Positions 6,813 through 13,448 of a DNA stretch of 22,761 nt are shown here, piece after piece. Made by a program: the position numbers and the translations under genes. Under the pieces are notes generated by a model. It was given only the letters and a program-made list of their open reading frames with translations. It did not search any database and had not been told where the DNA came from. Every line of letters starts with the position of its first letter. Positions within the stretch are counted from its first letter, which is position 1. Origin of the DNA: JBGPOS01 sp041488155 (GTDB taxonomy: Bacteria; Chloroflexota; Dehalococcoidia; Tepidiformales; Tepidiformaceae); the NCBI GenBank assembly GCA_041488155.1, contig JBGPOS010000064.1, positions 1 through 22,761 of the forward strand, read 5' to 3'.

Positions 6813-7036
6813 CGAAGGAAGGCCACGAGGAGAGGCACGGTCATGCCCATCAGGGCGAGAAGCGCGATCCCGATGGAGATCGTGTGCCAGTCGCGCTTGC
6901 GCAGGCGGCCGCTGTAGTAGCGGTCCTCCCAGGAGCCGTCCATCAGGTCGCGGTCTCGCTCGTCGGGCCCGAGGTCAGGCCCGGCGGGAACGTCATCGTC
7001 GAACACGGACTCGATGTTAGCGGACGAACCCCTCAT
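6809..7036 (-). CDS. Small single-span membrane protein
   Basis: A 75-aa protein I do not recognise. The first 45 residues are acidic and polar (DDDVPAGPDLGPDERDRD), followed by RLRKRDW and one hydrophobic helix at 51-73 ending FLR. By the positive-inside rule the N-terminus is probably cytoplasmic. The ATG at 7036 lies inside the end of the preceding gene, with GAGG four bases upstream; a GTG at 7006 is an alternative start. Its stop overlaps the SDR start. It sits between the eight-helix membrane protein and the SDR, so it may be a small subunit of that membrane assembly, but this is inference. Confidence 0.65.
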   Translation of the reverse strand: MRGSSANIESVFDDDVPAGPDLGPDERDRDLMDGSWEDRYYSGRLRKRDWHTISIGIALLALMGMTVPLLVAFLR

Positions 7037-7646
7037 CGTCCTCGCGTTCGAAGAGGTCCCACTCGAACCGCCGGGGGAAGGAGAAATCGGAAAAGCCGAG
7101 CGATGCCGCGGAGAGCAGGAAGGCCGGCACGCAAAGCCAGTACCAGCCCGCGGCAGCGAGCATCACACCGCCAGCCAGTGCCCACCACACGATCGCCGCC
7201 AGCCCCCGGCGGTGAAGGCTGCGGGTGTTGGCAACCGCGCCCGCCGTGAGGAACGCGAACACGCTTATCCACGAACCGGCACTGTCATCGTTCACGAGCA
7301 GGACGGTGCCAACCATCAGCCAGGTGAAGGCGATGCCGGCGCCGACCCCGAGCGCGTCGCGGCGCATCACGCTGTAGACAACTGCGCCGGTGCTGAGGAA
7401 CGCCATGATCGAAACCCAGGCGTAGTCCTGGCGCGTGCCGACAGCAAGCGCCGTGCCCAGCCAGATGCCCGTGATGGCGATGAGGCGCGACAGCCCGAGT
7501 CGGCGCCCCGCACCCGTGCCGACTGCCCCGGTGGCCAGGAACGCGAAGATGAGGCTCCACCAGCTCTTGGGCTCAATCACCACCGCCGGGATCATTGCCG
7601 CCCAGATGGCGACGATCGAAAGGAGCGAGCTGGCCTTGATCGTCAT
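7017..7646 (-). CDS. Multi-pass membrane protein made of four copies of a two-helix unit
   Basis: A 209-aa membrane protein, family not recognised. It has about eight helices built from four similar two-helix units. The second helix of each unit carries WxxxxAFLxxGAV or a close variant: WWSLIFAFLATGAV, WVSIMAFLSTGAV, WISVFAFLTAGAV and the weaker WLCVPAFLLSAAS. The AFL triplets fall at residues 35, 82, 131 and 175, a 44-49-residue period. Loops are short; the C-terminus is polar and acidic (FEREDDEGFVR). Its ATG overlaps the crotonase stop by ATGA, so the two are co-translated. Small repeated membrane proteins of this shape can be transporters or scaffolds; nothing here decides which. Confidence 0.8.
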   Translation of the reverse strand: MTIKASSLLSIVAIWAAMIPAVVIEPKSWWSLIFAFLATGAVGTGAGRRLGLSRLIAITGIWLGTALAVGTRQDYAWVSIMAFLSTGAVVYSVMRRDALGVGAGIAFTWLMVGTVLLVNDDSAGSWISVFAFLTAGAVANTRSLHRRGLAAIVWWALAGGVMLAAAGWYWLCVPAFLLSAASLGFSDFSFPRRFEWDLFEREDDEGFVR

Positions 7647-8545
7647 ACCAGGCGCCCGTTCTCGTCGCGGATCTCAGGCCCTTCGACGCGCGCCCGGCCG
7701 TCCCCGAACTTCGCGTCCCGCCAGTGCAGCGCGGCCTTAAGCCCCTGTTCGCGGGAGATCCTTCCGAACTCCCGGACGGAAGGGGCAAGGTGCGCCCGGG
7801 CATCGTTCTCGATGGCAAGCCGCTGCATCGTCCGGGCTCCCATCAGCTCGAGCGCGAGATTCACGATCCGTTTGTTCGCGCTGAGCAGATCGGTGTCGAT
7901 CATCACCATCCGGTCCACGAGACCTTCGACTTCGGCCTCCAGGAGGTTCGCCGGCACGGCCTTGAGCACGAGCCCGATTTTCGCCGCTTCGGCGCCCGTC
8001 ACCGTGTCGCCCGTCAGGAAGAAGCGCTTCGCCCATTGCGGCCCCACGAGGTAGACCCACATGTTGTTCGGCAGTGCCCCCATCGCCCGCGCCGGCGGAA
8101 ACCCGATCGTCGCGTCTTCGGCGGCGATGACGATGTCGCACAGGAGCGCGACGTCGGTCCCGCCGGCCAGGCAGTAGCCGTGCACCTGCGCGATTACCGG
8201 CTTGTGCATGTCGAAGATGGCCATCCGCAGTCGCTGCGCCCGCTCCATGCGCCAGGCGTCGTCGTCGAACGTTGCCCCTCCGCGGTACACCGTGCCCGCG
8301 CCTTCCGCGGAACCTGGCGGGCGCGCGGGAAGCGGCGTGATGTCGTACCCGGCGCTGAACGCCCGGCCGTTGCCCCGGATGATCACCGCGTGGACCGCTG
8401 TATCCCCGTCCGCCTCCCAGAGCGCCGTGTTGAGCTCCTGCTGAAGCTCTCCCGAGAGTGCGTTGAGCTTCTCGGGACGGTTCAGGGTGATGCGTGCTCG
8501 TCCGCGATCGACTTCGTAAAGGATGGTCCGGTATACGTCGGCCAT
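7643..8545 (-). CDS. Enoyl-CoA hydratase/isomerase (crotonase) family protein
   Basis: A 300-aa crotonase-fold protein. Early motif ITLNRPEKLNAL (19-30), oxyanion-hole segments FSAGYDI (63-69) and HGYCLAGGTDVALLCD (122-137) are present. The two hydratase glutamates are not kept: the first falls at Asp131 in GGTDVA and the second at Pro151 in IGFPPAR. A classical 2-enoyl-CoA hydratase activity is therefore doubtful, and another crotonase reaction (isomerase, hydrolase, lyase) is likely. An insertion at 72-97 is rich in Pro and Gly. The ATG at 8545 has AAGGAG seven bases upstream and a TACAAT box 27 bases upstream; longer frames start in non-coding sequence. First gene of a four-gene overlapping operon. 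Confidence 0.88.
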   Translation of the reverse strand: MADVYRTILYEVDRGRARITLNRPEKLNALSGELQQELNTALWEADGDTAVHAVIIRGNGRAFSAGYDITPLPARPPGSAEGAGTVYRGGATFDDDAWRMERAQRLRMAIFDMHKPVIAQVHGYCLAGGTDVALLCDIVIAAEDATIGFPPARAMGALPNNMWVYLVGPQWAKRFFLTGDTVTGAEAAKIGLVLKAVPANLLEAEVEGLVDRMVMIDTDLLSANKRIVNLALELMGARTMQRLAIENDARAHLAPSVREFGRISREQGLKAALHWRDAKFGDGRARVEGPEIRDENGRLV

Positions 8546-8571
8546 GTCAGGACTCCTTCTGCGAGTGCGCC

Positions 8572-8577
8572 ATTGTA
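8572..8577 (-). promoter_or_regulatory. Candidate -10 box of the crotonase operon
   Basis: TACAAT on the minus strand, 26 bases before the ATG, with a normal AAGGAG ribosome site between. No good -35 is visible. Further upstream, AAGAGT-GTGAT-ACTCTT (8620-8636) is a perfect 6-bp inverted repeat that could be an operator or a hairpin in the region shared with the divergent helicase gene. Confidence 0.45.
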
Positions 8578-8791
8578 GCGGAGAAACGCCGCGCTTCGGA
8601 CTGCGGCTGCCAGCTCCCGAAGAGTGTGATACTCTTACGTTGAGTTGTTTGTGACCGAAATTGTTCGGCCTGTCGCTGGATCTGCATCGCTTCGCTTCTC
8701 CCGCCATCGACCGTCTCCCGCTCCGACGCTCACACTGCCCATCCGTCAGATAGGGGCCGAACGGCCCGCGGCGGCCGGCTGATACCGTCCT

Positions 8792-10213
8792 TTGAAAGGA
8801 ATCCGATCCCTGTTGTTGTTTAGACGAAAGCAATCCGAGCGAGCCGAGGCGCCCGTAGCGGCGGCGACGGCTCCAAATCCAGCCCGAAGGCTGGTGACCA
8901 CACAAGGCTCAGCCCCCATGCGAGAACCGGCGCGAGAATCAAGCGCTCCCGGCCACCAGGGCGAGCCACACACCGCCCCGCACCATCGTCGCCGAGGCGG
9001 ACGTGCCCGCCGGCCCGCCGACCTGTCGACGGCCGCGGCACCCGCACCGCCACGAAGGGAGTCACGGCCCGCGCCCCTGGTCCCCGTCTCCGAAGCCTTC
9101 CGGGCGCTTGGCATCGACGAAGCCGGGCTCGCGGCAATCGCCGCCCTTGGCTTCGACCAGCCGACACCCATCCAGGACGAGACGCTCCCCACGCTGCTCG
9201 CCGGCGAAGACCTTGTAGGCCTCGCGCAGACGGGCAGCGGTAAGACGCTCGCCTTCGGGCTGCCGCTGGCCCGCACCATCGACCCGCAACTCGACGCCGT
9301 GCAGGCGCTTGTGCTGGTGCCCACGCGCGAGCTTGCCAAGCAGGTCCGCGACGTGATGGAGCACCTCGGGCGCTTCTACGGCTTCAAGACCCTCGGCCTC
9401 ATCGGCGGGGGACGGGTGGCATCCGACCTGGTCGCCCTGGACCGCGGCGTCCACGTCGTGGTCGGCACCCCGGGGCGCGTCATCGACCACATCAAGCGCG
9501 GAACACTGACCCTCGGCGCGATCCGGTTCGCAGTCCTCGACGAAGCCGACCAGATGCTCGACATCGGGTTCGCGCACGACATCGACTACATCCTTCGTGT
9601 CACCCCAAAGCACCGCCAGACGGCGCTCTTCAGCGCGACGATGCCCGAGACGATCGGCCGCCTGGTGTACCGCTACATGCGGAGCGCGCAGCGGGTGGCC
9701 ATCACGCCCGAGCAAAAGACCGTCGAGACGGTCACCCAGTACTACTGCGAAGTTTCGGAGCGCGAGAAGTTCTTCGCCCTTCGCCACCTCTACGAAACGA
9801 TGGGCCTCGGCCGATCGTTGGTCTTCCGCCGGACGAAGCACGGCGTCGACCGCTTGACCGAACAGCTGCAGGCCTGCGGCGTGCCCGCCCGGGCGATCCA
9901 TGGCGATCTGCGCCAGGGCCAGCGCGACCGGGTGATGACCGACTTCCGCGAGGGCCGGCTCGAGTTCCTGATCGCCACCAACGTGGCGGCCCGGGGCCTC
10001 GACATCCCGGACATCGCTCACGTCATCAATTTCGACGTGCCGCAGAACCCGGACGAGTACATCCACCGCATCGGCCGCACGGCCCGCGCCGGGAAGCCCG
10101 GCACAGCCGTGACGTTCGTCGGCGAGTGGGAGCTCGGAGAGTGGGATTCCATCGCCCGCACCGTTGGAAAAGACTCTGTCGAGCACCTGCAGTTGCCGAC
10201 CCGCTGGGACTAG
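8792..10213 (+). CDS. DEAD-box ATP-dependent RNA helicase
   Basis: Up to 473 aa, with every DEAD-box motif intact: Q motif (FDQPTPIQ, 121-128), Walker A AQTGSGKT (145-152), PTRELA (177-182), TPGR, DEAD, SAT, ARGLDI and HRIGRTARAG. It unwinds RNA duplexes, typically in ribosome assembly or cold-stress mRNA turnover. It is of RhlE-like size with no long C-terminal extension. The N-terminal ~98 residues are a basic, Pro/Ala/His-rich low-complexity region with HHRRRGGRARR, a likely RNA-binding tail. The start is uncertain: TTG at 8792 has no ribosome site, TTG at 8813/8816 follows AAAGGA by 12-15 bases, and ATG at 8918 is the first conventional start. No operon partner is seen; the 8546-8791 gap upstream holds only the divergent promoters. 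Confidence 0.92.
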   Translation: MKGIRSLLLFRRKQSERAEAPVAAATAPNPARRLVTTQGSAPMREPARESSAPGHQGEPHTAPHHRRRGGRARRPADLSTAAAPAPPRRESRPAPLVPVSEAFRALGIDEAGLAAIAALGFDQPTPIQDETLPTLLAGEDLVGLAQTGSGKTLAFGLPLARTIDPQLDAVQALVLVPTRELAKQVRDVMEHLGRFYGFKTLGLIGGGRVASDLVALDRGVHVVVGTPGRVIDHIKRGTLTLGAIRFAVLDEADQMLDIGFAHDIDYILRVTPKHRQTALFSATMPETIGRLVYRYMRSAQRVAITPEQKTVETVTQYYCEVSEREKFFALRHLYETMGLGRSLVFRRTKHGVDRLTEQLQACGVPARAIHGDLRQGQRDRVMTDFREGRLEFLIATNVAARGLDIPDIAHVINFDVPQNPDEYIHRIGRTARAGKPGTAVTFVGEWELGEWDSIARTVGKDSVEHLQLPTRWD

Positions 10214-10218
10214 CTAGC

Positions 10219-10271
10219 AGGGGACAGGTTACAGGGGACAGGGGACAGAGCGCGGCGCCCGTTACGGCGCC
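10219..10271. repeat. Short AGGGGACAG direct repeats and a GGCGCC hairpin
   Basis: Directly after the helicase stop come three close repeats of AGGGGACAG (AGGGGACAGGTTACAGGGG, then ACAGGGGACAG) at 10219-10248. They are followed by GGCGCC-CGTTAC-GGCGCC (10254-10271), which can fold into a six-bp stem without a T-run. Together these may form a 3' end for the helicase mRNA. No protein is encoded here. Confidence 0.5.
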
Positions 10272-10287
10272 CCGGCGAGGCTCCGGC

Positions 10288-10293
10288 TAACAT
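10288..10293 (+). promoter_or_regulatory. Candidate -10 box of a leaderless transcript
   Basis: TAACAT ends six bases before the GTG start at 10300. No Shine-Dalgarno sequence is present between. Same geometry as at 2875 and 14275. Confidence 0.35.
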
Positions 10294-10299
10294 GGCGGC

Positions 10300-10506
10300 G
10301 TGTACTCTCGTTTGATCGAACGGTTCGCAGAGCGGTGTGTAGCCCATGTGGCGCGGGGCGAGAAGCTCAGCGACGCTGACATGAGAGCGTTCCGCGCCTA
10401 CCTCGAAGCGCGCGAATCCTCGGGCCGGCGTCTCCTCGGCCCCATGACCGGCCCCGACCCCTCATTCGACACGGTCACCGGCCGCTGCGGCCACCCGCCG
10501 GTGTAA
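10300..10506 (+). CDS. Small protein of unknown function
   Basis: A 68-aa protein with GTG start. The first 40 residues are helical and charged (LIERFAERCVAHVARGEKLSDADMRAFRAYLEAR), the last part is Gly/Pro-rich and ends TGRCGHPPV. It has two cysteines, not in a zinc-ribbon pattern. No family is recognised and no TM or signal is seen. Coding is plausible because it has a start with a -10-like box at leaderless distance and uses GC-rich third positions like its neighbours, but a chance frame is not excluded. It lies 79 bases before the LuxR-type membrane protein gene, and the gap carries no clear terminator. Confidence 0.45.
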   Translation: MYSRLIERFAERCVAHVARGEKLSDADMRAFRAYLEARESSGRRLLGPMTGPDPSFDTVTGRCGHPPV

Positions 10507-10585
10507 CCGCGAGCGTCGCCCGCTAACTGCCACCGGCGCAACCGAATCGCGTCCGGCGTCGTTAGAGGAGTAGAGGCCATCTACA

Positions 10586-12151
10586 TTGAGCGATCTCCAT
10601 GGCGCTTCCCAGCTACCAGATTCCCTGACCCCTGCCGAGCGGCGGGTACTCGACTACGTGCGGCTGGGCACCTTCGACGCGGAGATCGCGGTGCGCGAGG
10701 GAGTTTCCGTCGGCGAAGTCCGCGAGCGGGTCGCAAGGATCCTCGCCAAGCTCGGACTGAACGATCGAGCAGAACTGGCGGAATGGCAGGCTCCAGGAGC
10801 AGACCCCGAGCTGCCGGGCTCGACCGCCCACCCGCCGAAGCTCAGGCGAACGTGGCTCGTTGCCGCTCCATTGGCAGCCGTTGGCATCCTTGCCGGCGTC
10901 ACGCTGATCGTGCTCAACGTCGGAGCTCGTGATCACGCCGCCGCCCCGGCTCCCGGGATTGAGGTGACGGCGACGCGCCCGCTGCCGACCTCGACCCCGG
11001 ACCCGACAGCAACGCCTGTACTTGTGGACGGGATGTTCGCGATGCCTATGAAGGTGGGTGACGAAACCGAGATAGCGCCGGGTTCTGCACTCATCATCGC
11101 GACGGGGTGCTGGGGATGTGATGGGCCTACGGCGTCGCTCCAGCGCGTCTTCCGGCGGGCCGACGGCAGCTACCGGATCGACGAGCTCTTCCGTGCGCCT
11201 CAGCGCGCGGCGGGGGCGCAGGGGTTCGTGGATTACATCCATTCGTACGCCATCGCTGCGGACGGCAGCGAGATGGTGGTGAGCGTCTGTACGAGGGCGT
11301 ACTGCGACTGGCTCGACTACGCGACTCCTGATTCTGAGGTGACGTTGTTCCGGTCGACAGACGGAGGTGCGAAGTGGCGGGAATATGGAAGGCTACCCGG
11401 CACCGACCACCTGAGGGGGTTCGTGCCGGAGGGGGTGCTCGTTGGGCGAAGCCCGGTCACCCAGGCGGTCAAGGGGTATGAGTTCTACGCGTATCCGTCG
11501 ATGATCGCCTATTCGCCGCCGAAGCAGCTCGACTGGATCAGCCCGGCCATCGGGCCGAACGGACAACTCGCGTGGGTAGCGCAGGGCGTGGTGCTGAACT
11601 CGAGCGGTTTGTCGGCGCTCTCATACTCGCTCGCGCCTCAGTCGATTCCTAACGTGTTCTGGCTTGATCAGCACCGTTTTCTGGTGAGTGTCTACGCGAC
11701 GGTATCGACCCTGACGGTGGTCGATGACGGCACGACGCAACGAGTGTTCGATTTGAGCCAGACCGATTTTCAGTTCCGAGTAGCGTCCGGAAAGGACATC
11801 GTGCTTGGCAACGCGCGTTCAACGGGCCAGCAGACCCCCATTCCCGCCCAAATACAACTGACCGATGGGGTCGTGAGATTGCTAAAGGGCCCGTGGGGCC
11901 AGCCACCGTTTGTGGGCCGGAACTATGTGGTGGCGTACACACCAGATACTGCGCTGGTGGTGAATACACCGGGCGAGTGCCTGAATGTCCGCAGTGGCCC
12001 GTCCGATGACGCTCCAGCGCTCACGTGCGTGGCACACCGGGCACTGGTCACCGACGTGAGTCACGGTACCGAGGGGAGAGACGGGTGGTTGCTGGTGCGG
12101 ACTTTGACGGGCGTTGAGGGGTGGGCTGCGGCCCGGTTCCTCGACCGCTAG
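10586..12151 (+). CDS. LuxR-type HTH / single TM / extracytoplasmic domain / SH3b protein
   Basis: A 521-aa protein with an unusual layout. Residues 14-67 are a GerE/LuxR-type helix-turn-helix: LTPAERRVLDYVRLGTFDAEIA, then VREGVSVGEVRERV and ARILAKLGLNDRAELAEW. RR (87-88) precedes one TM helix at 90-112. A Pro/Thr-rich linker (128-145, TSTPDPTATP) leads to a ~300-residue outer domain of Trp/Tyr-rich beta segments, including FRSTDGGAKWREYGR, a sialidase/propeller-like turn. CWGC and CTRAYC cysteine pairs suggest disulphides. Residues 457-521 are a bacterial SH3b domain with CLNVRSGPS and GWAAARFL. I infer a membrane-bound transcription regulator sensing the cell wall or an outer ligand, similar in logic to CadC/ToxR. 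Start is TTG with AGAGG nine bases upstream. No receiver domain or kinase is nearby. Confidence 0.85.
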   Translation: MSDLHGASQLPDSLTPAERRVLDYVRLGTFDAEIAVREGVSVGEVRERVARILAKLGLNDRAELAEWQAPGADPELPGSTAHPPKLRRTWLVAAPLAAVGILAGVTLIVLNVGARDHAAAPAPGIEVTATRPLPTSTPDPTATPVLVDGMFAMPMKVGDETEIAPGSALIIATGCWGCDGPTASLQRVFRRADGSYRIDELFRAPQRAAGAQGFVDYIHSYAIAADGSEMVVSVCTRAYCDWLDYATPDSEVTLFRSTDGGAKWREYGRLPGTDHLRGFVPEGVLVGRSPVTQAVKGYEFYAYPSMIAYSPPKQLDWISPAIGPNGQLAWVAQGVVLNSSGLSALSYSLAPQSIPNVFWLDQHRFLVSVYATVSTLTVVDDGTTQRVFDLSQTDFQFRVASGKDIVLGNARSTGQQTPIPAQIQLTDGVVRLLKGPWGQPPFVGRNYVVAYTPDTALVVNTPGECLNVRSGPSDDAPALTCVAHRALVTDVSHGTEGRDGWLLVRTLTGVEGWAAARFLDR

Positions 12152-12906
12152 CTGCCAACTACCTCATTCCGGAGGACTCCCGCCCCAGTGACCTCGATTT
12201 CCACCACGTCGCCGGGTTTGAGCCCCTGGGGCGAGCCCGGCGTGCCGCTGTAAATGATGTCGCCGGGCGCCAGCGTCATGACCGCGGCGACCAGGCGGAC
12301 GATCTCCGGGATGTCGAGGATCAGCTCTTTGGAGTTGCCGTGCTGAGCTTCGATGCCGTTGACCCGCGTGTGAAGCTCGATGTCACGATAGTCGAGGCCG
12401 GTGACGATGGAGGGCCCGAAGACGCCGAACGTGTCGCTGCCCTTTGCCCGCCACCACTGGCCGTCCTGCTGCTGCCAGGCGCGCGCCGAGACATCGTTCC
12501 CGCAGGTGTACCCGAAAATCGCGGCGAGCGACTCGTCTCGGCTCGGACGGGAGACCTTCTTGCCGATGACGATGACGATCTCGCCTTCGGGGTCGACGCG
12601 GCCAGCATCGGACGGCAGCACGATGGCGTCGCCCGGTCCAGCGATGCTCGAAAGGGGCTTGAAGAACAGCGTCGGCGGATTGGGAGCGGGCCGGCCGTTG
12701 AGGTGGCTCGCGTAGTTCAGCCCAACGCAAACGATGGAACGCGGCTCGCTGGGAGGGAGCAGCCGGACAGCCGAGGCTGCGACCGTTTCGCCTGTGCGGT
12801 CGGTGCGTTCCCAGAAAGGCTCGCGGATGACGGCAATGCGGTCCCCCTCGAGCAGCCCGGCGCCGGTGCTGCCATCGGGGCGCTGGAAACGGACGTAGCT
12901 GGCCAT
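12148..12906 (-). CDS. Fumarylacetoacetate hydrolase (FAH) family protein
   Basis: A 252-aa FAH-fold enzyme. VCVGLNYASHLNG (59-71) opens the catalytic domain; the metal ligands are expected at Glu107 and Glu109 (DPEGEIVIVIGK) and Asp138 (GNDVSAR). GVFGPSIVTG and the closing SGTPGSPQGLKPGD are also typical. The family cleaves or isomerises acylpyruvates and related oxo-acids, e.g. in aromatic catabolism; the substrate is unknown here and could be acylpyruvate, oxaloacetate (decarboxylase) or an aromatic breakdown product. Complete length. GAGG sits five bases before ATG. Its stop overlaps the convergent LuxR-type gene's stop within CTAG. Divergent from the PNPOx gene; an inverted repeat lies between. 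Confidence 0.9.
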   Translation of the reverse strand: MASYVRFQRPDGSTGAGLLEGDRIAVIREPFWERTDRTGETVAASAVRLLPPSEPRSIVCVGLNYASHLNGRPAPNPPTLFFKPLSSIAGPGDAIVLPSDAGRVDPEGEIVIVIGKKVSRPSRDESLAAIFGYTCGNDVSARAWQQQDGQWWRAKGSDTFGVFGPSIVTGLDYRDIELHTRVNGIEAQHGNSKELILDIPEIVRLVAAVMTLAPGDIIYSGTPGSPQGLKPGDVVEIEVTGAGVLRNEVVGS

Positions 12907-12935
12907 GGAATCCTCTTCGAAGCGGTGTGCCGAGG

Positions 12936-12941
12936 AGTCTA
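12936..12941 (-). promoter_or_regulatory. Candidate -10 box of the FAH-family gene
   Basis: TAGACT on the minus strand, 29 bases before the ATG, with the GAGG ribosome site between. It lies directly next to the inverted repeat at 12942-12960. No clear -35 is seen. Confidence 0.35.
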
Positions 12942-12960
12942 CTGGACGAACGGCGTCCAG
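12942..12960. promoter_or_regulatory. Candidate operator: inverted repeat CTGGACG-N5-CGTCCAG
   Basis: Perfect 7-bp arms around a 5-bp centre. It abuts the putative -10 box of the FAH gene and lies in the 95-bp region between the divergent FAH and PNPOx genes, so a bound protein would block the FAH promoter. No regulator gene is adjacent. Confidence 0.4.
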
Positions 12961-13001
12961 GTGCGGTGGAATGGCTCACCGCAAAGCGCGAGAGGTGACA
13001 G

Positions 13002-13430
13002 GTGCCCGGGAAAATGACCGACGACGAGATGAACGCCTTCCTCGATAGCCGCCCCGGCTGGATCGTCTTGACCACGATCGGGAGGACCGGCTATCCGCAC
13101 AGCGTCCCCATCGGCTACTTCCGCCTCGGCGACGAGGTTTACATCGGGTGCCGCGCCGGGACGCAGAAGCTGAAGAACATCGAGCGCAACCCGAAGGTCA
13201 GCCTCCTCCTCGAAGCAGGGGGCACGATGGCGGACATCAAGGGGTTGATGATCCAGGGCGAAGCAACGGTGCAGGCAACGCCTGACGAACTGCTGCGCCT
13301 CGGTCGCGAGGCAGCGCGCCAGCGAGGCGTCCCGGAAGACCAGTGGCCGAAGGAACCCCGCCCGGGCGCAGCCTACATCCGCGTGCGGCCGACGAAGGTC
13401 ATCTCCTGGGACTACGCCAAACCGGGGTAG
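13002..13430 (+). CDS. PNPOx-like flavin/F420-fold protein
   Basis: A 142-aa split-barrel protein of the pyridoxamine 5'-phosphate oxidase-like group. Characteristic runs are GWIVLTTIGRTGYPHSVPIGYF (20-41) and VYIGCRAGTQKLKNIERNP (46-64), followed by KVSLLLEAG. Members bind FMN, F420 or heme and reduce or oxidise small molecules; sequence alone does not tell which cofactor. AGAGGTG lies four bases before the GTG at 13002, favouring it; an ATG at 13014 is the alternative and would lose four residues. A GCGGTG/CACCGC hairpin (12963-12982) lies in the leader. It is divergent from the FAH gene and may share its control. Confidence 0.85.
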   Translation: MPGKMTDDEMNAFLDSRPGWIVLTTIGRTGYPHSVPIGYFRLGDEVYIGCRAGTQKLKNIERNPKVSLLLEAGGTMADIKGLMIQGEATVQATPDELLRLGREAARQRGVPEDQWPKEPRPGAAYIRVRPTKVISWDYAKPG

Positions 13431-13448
13431 CTTCGTCCCGGCACGTAG

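Noticed and set aside
7014..8054. 346-codon plus-strand frame across the membrane-protein and crotonase genes
   Set aside because: The minus-strand frames have clear families, repeats and coupled starts; the plus frame is low-complexity.
9062..10186. 374-codon minus-strand frame opposite the helicase
   Set aside because: No motif and the helicase on the other strand has all its conserved motifs.
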